From Rotaria sp. Silwood1 (Eukaryota > Rotifera > Eurotatoria > Philodinida > Philodinidae): DNA of 64,000 bases. A model generated the notes under the pieces. That model was given only the letters and a program-made list of their open reading frames with translations, ran no database searches and was not told the DNA's origin. Below, one piece after another: positions 62,651 through 64,000 of the stretch. The translations under genes were made by a program, and so were the position numbers. Every line of letters begins with the position of its first letter. Position 1 is the first letter of the stretch. The stretch spans positions 1 to 64,000 of the forward strand of contig CAJNOP010000484.1 of NCBI GenBank assembly GCA_905250075.1. Direction: 5' to 3'.

Positions 62651-64000
62651 GTTGAAGACGTTTAGAAGAAGAAGCCAACCGATGAGACTGATTATTCACT
62701 TTTTAAAATATCTTTTAGAGTTTTCACATGAATGTCTTTTTTTTCCTAAATAAAACTCGTTGGGACACTTCAGAGTGATGACTATCGTTAACACCGAAAC
62801 AAAGGTTAACTAAGTAGACATGGTTCTATTCGATCATTCTCGATAGTAGTGTACAATTTTTCTTCGAGAAACAAATACTGGAGAGAGTTGAAGTACGAGA
62901 CTGTTTTTATGATAAACTCGGCTCTGCATTCTCAAAGGTTTGCACTGAAGTTTCTAAAAGTCAGCCTTATTTGCACAAAAATAGAAAAAACTGTTTTTTT
63001 CCGACGAAAGAACACTTTGAAAAACTTTCTGTCTCCCAAAAAAAATTATAAGAGAATTCAATTTATTTCTATCTATCCCTTGTCTCTTAAAAATAAAGTC
63101 TTCAACTCGAAAAACACAAAGTCAAGTTTTTTTCTAAAAATTGAAGATCTGGAGAGAAGTTGATCTCAATTGTCGAGAGAAGAGTTGATTTATAATAATT
63201 ACGAAAACTCTTTTTAAATGTTCGAACAAAAAAATGTTTTTTCGGGTTTCAATTGGCAAGAGCTGACTTATCTAATTGTAAAAAAGCATGGAAAATCTGT
63301 TTTCTTCTCTGAAAAATATGCAAAACACTGTTTTCGACTCGTCTTTTTCTAAATTCTTCGCTTCGCAATATTACAAGATCTGTTTTCTTTGCTTCTTGTA
63401 TGTTTAATATAGTGACATTTTTATTCTCTCCCTTATTATTGATCTTATTATTTATTGGTTTTGTACCCTCGTAAAGTTTTGGCAACGATATTGCCTTCGT
63501 CGGACTGCATTTATTTTTATATTTATATTTTTAAACATATTAATACATACACACAAAATAATGGATTTTCTTTAATTTTCTTTTTCTTTTCATATAGGTT
63601 TAAAACATCGGATGATGGGGCGGCAAGACGATAGTAGTGGAGAGAAGTTATGGACTATTCGTCTTTTTCCTCCGCCCCACTATCACCGTCTTCCTTCGCG
63701 ATGGCAAGTACTGTTTTAGCTATATTTTTTTAAAATTTCATATTGATTGTTCTCTTCATTGCTTGCGTCACTGTGTGTAATAGAAGGAGTCATACTCGAC
63801 CAAGTTCCTCATAGTGATTAAACTCATTATAAAGGGTTGAGTTGAGTGATTCTTTTATTTGTCTTTTCATTCCATATAAAAATACGAACTCTTTTTACTA
63901 AGTAAATATACGAAATAGATAGAAATGAAAAGATCACATCTGCCAAATGCAGTTAAGTATAAAGGGTATGACTCGTGAAAAAGTTTCACAGAAAAAATCA
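62651..64000. other. Non-coding end of window with GC-rich inverted repeat
   Basis: Frames at 62849-63163 and 63249-63485 were not recognised. At about 63611-63690 gatgatggggcggcaagacg and the facing ccgccccactatcaccgtctt form an imperfect inverted repeat in an otherwise AT-rich region. Confidence 0.4.

Noticed and set aside
62849..63485. Frames of 104 (+) and 78 (-) residues near the window end
   Set aside because: Lys/Phe/Asn-rich composition typical of AT-rich non-coding DNA; no motif.

Overview
The window looks like a piece of a bdelloid rotifer nuclear genome, most likely Rotaria-like. It is very AT-rich (poly-T/poly-A runs, ATAT microsatellites), its genes carry many 35-60 bp introns with GT...AG borders, and it holds a family I know as typical of bdelloids: an R-S-E-type ADP-ribosyltransferase fused to kinesin-light-chain-like TPRs. 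It also holds TGTGGG-like telomeric motifs, the repeat reported for bdelloid telomeres. Species cannot be fixed from the sequence alone. A 100-base run of N at 39468-39567 is an assembly gap.

Layout. 1-700: a short minisatellite and a truncated PARP-domain copy. 3682-5896 (+): a three-exon gene joining two PDZ domains to a PARP14/15-like mono-ADP-ribosyltransferase domain. 8406-17848 (+): a 14-exon model, phase-consistent throughout (4119 nt), coding for an intermediate-filament rod, a long Ser/Thr/Gln-rich linker and a C-terminal EF-hand region; its introns hold a hAT-type and a pogo-type non-autonomous transposon. 18115-18386 and 21395-21584 (-): two tiny spliced genes for paralogous 45/46-residue proteins that I do not recognise. 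26845-27168 (+): a small IER2/IER5-like nuclear protein. 28834-34447 (-): a six-exon glypican with the 14 cysteines, a signal peptide and a GPI-type tail, but no Ser-Gly dipeptide. 40363-42888 (+): a broken nuclear-receptor gene. 43195-43400 and 44995-45215: decayed TPR relics. 46228-48326 (+): an apparently intact ART-TPR gene. 50888-52309 (-): a BTB-like coiled-coil protein. 56571-59367 (+): a three-exon ART paralogue whose catalytic Arg and Ser motifs are lost. 59368-64000: mostly non-coding, with a tRNA relic, a decayed membrane-protein-like segment and a GC-rich inverted repeat.

The genes do not form a pathway or operon. The recurring theme is ADP-ribosylation: four loci of two unrelated ADP-ribosyltransferase folds (two PARP-type, two ARTC-type) plus two relics lie within 59 kb, and they show duplication, domain fusion, truncation and loss of catalytic residues. 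Two long-armed inverted-repeat (foldback-like) elements and several telomere-like hairpins also occur. All splice models are manual and rest on GT/AG sites, phase agreement and protein-family continuity; no transcript evidence was available.
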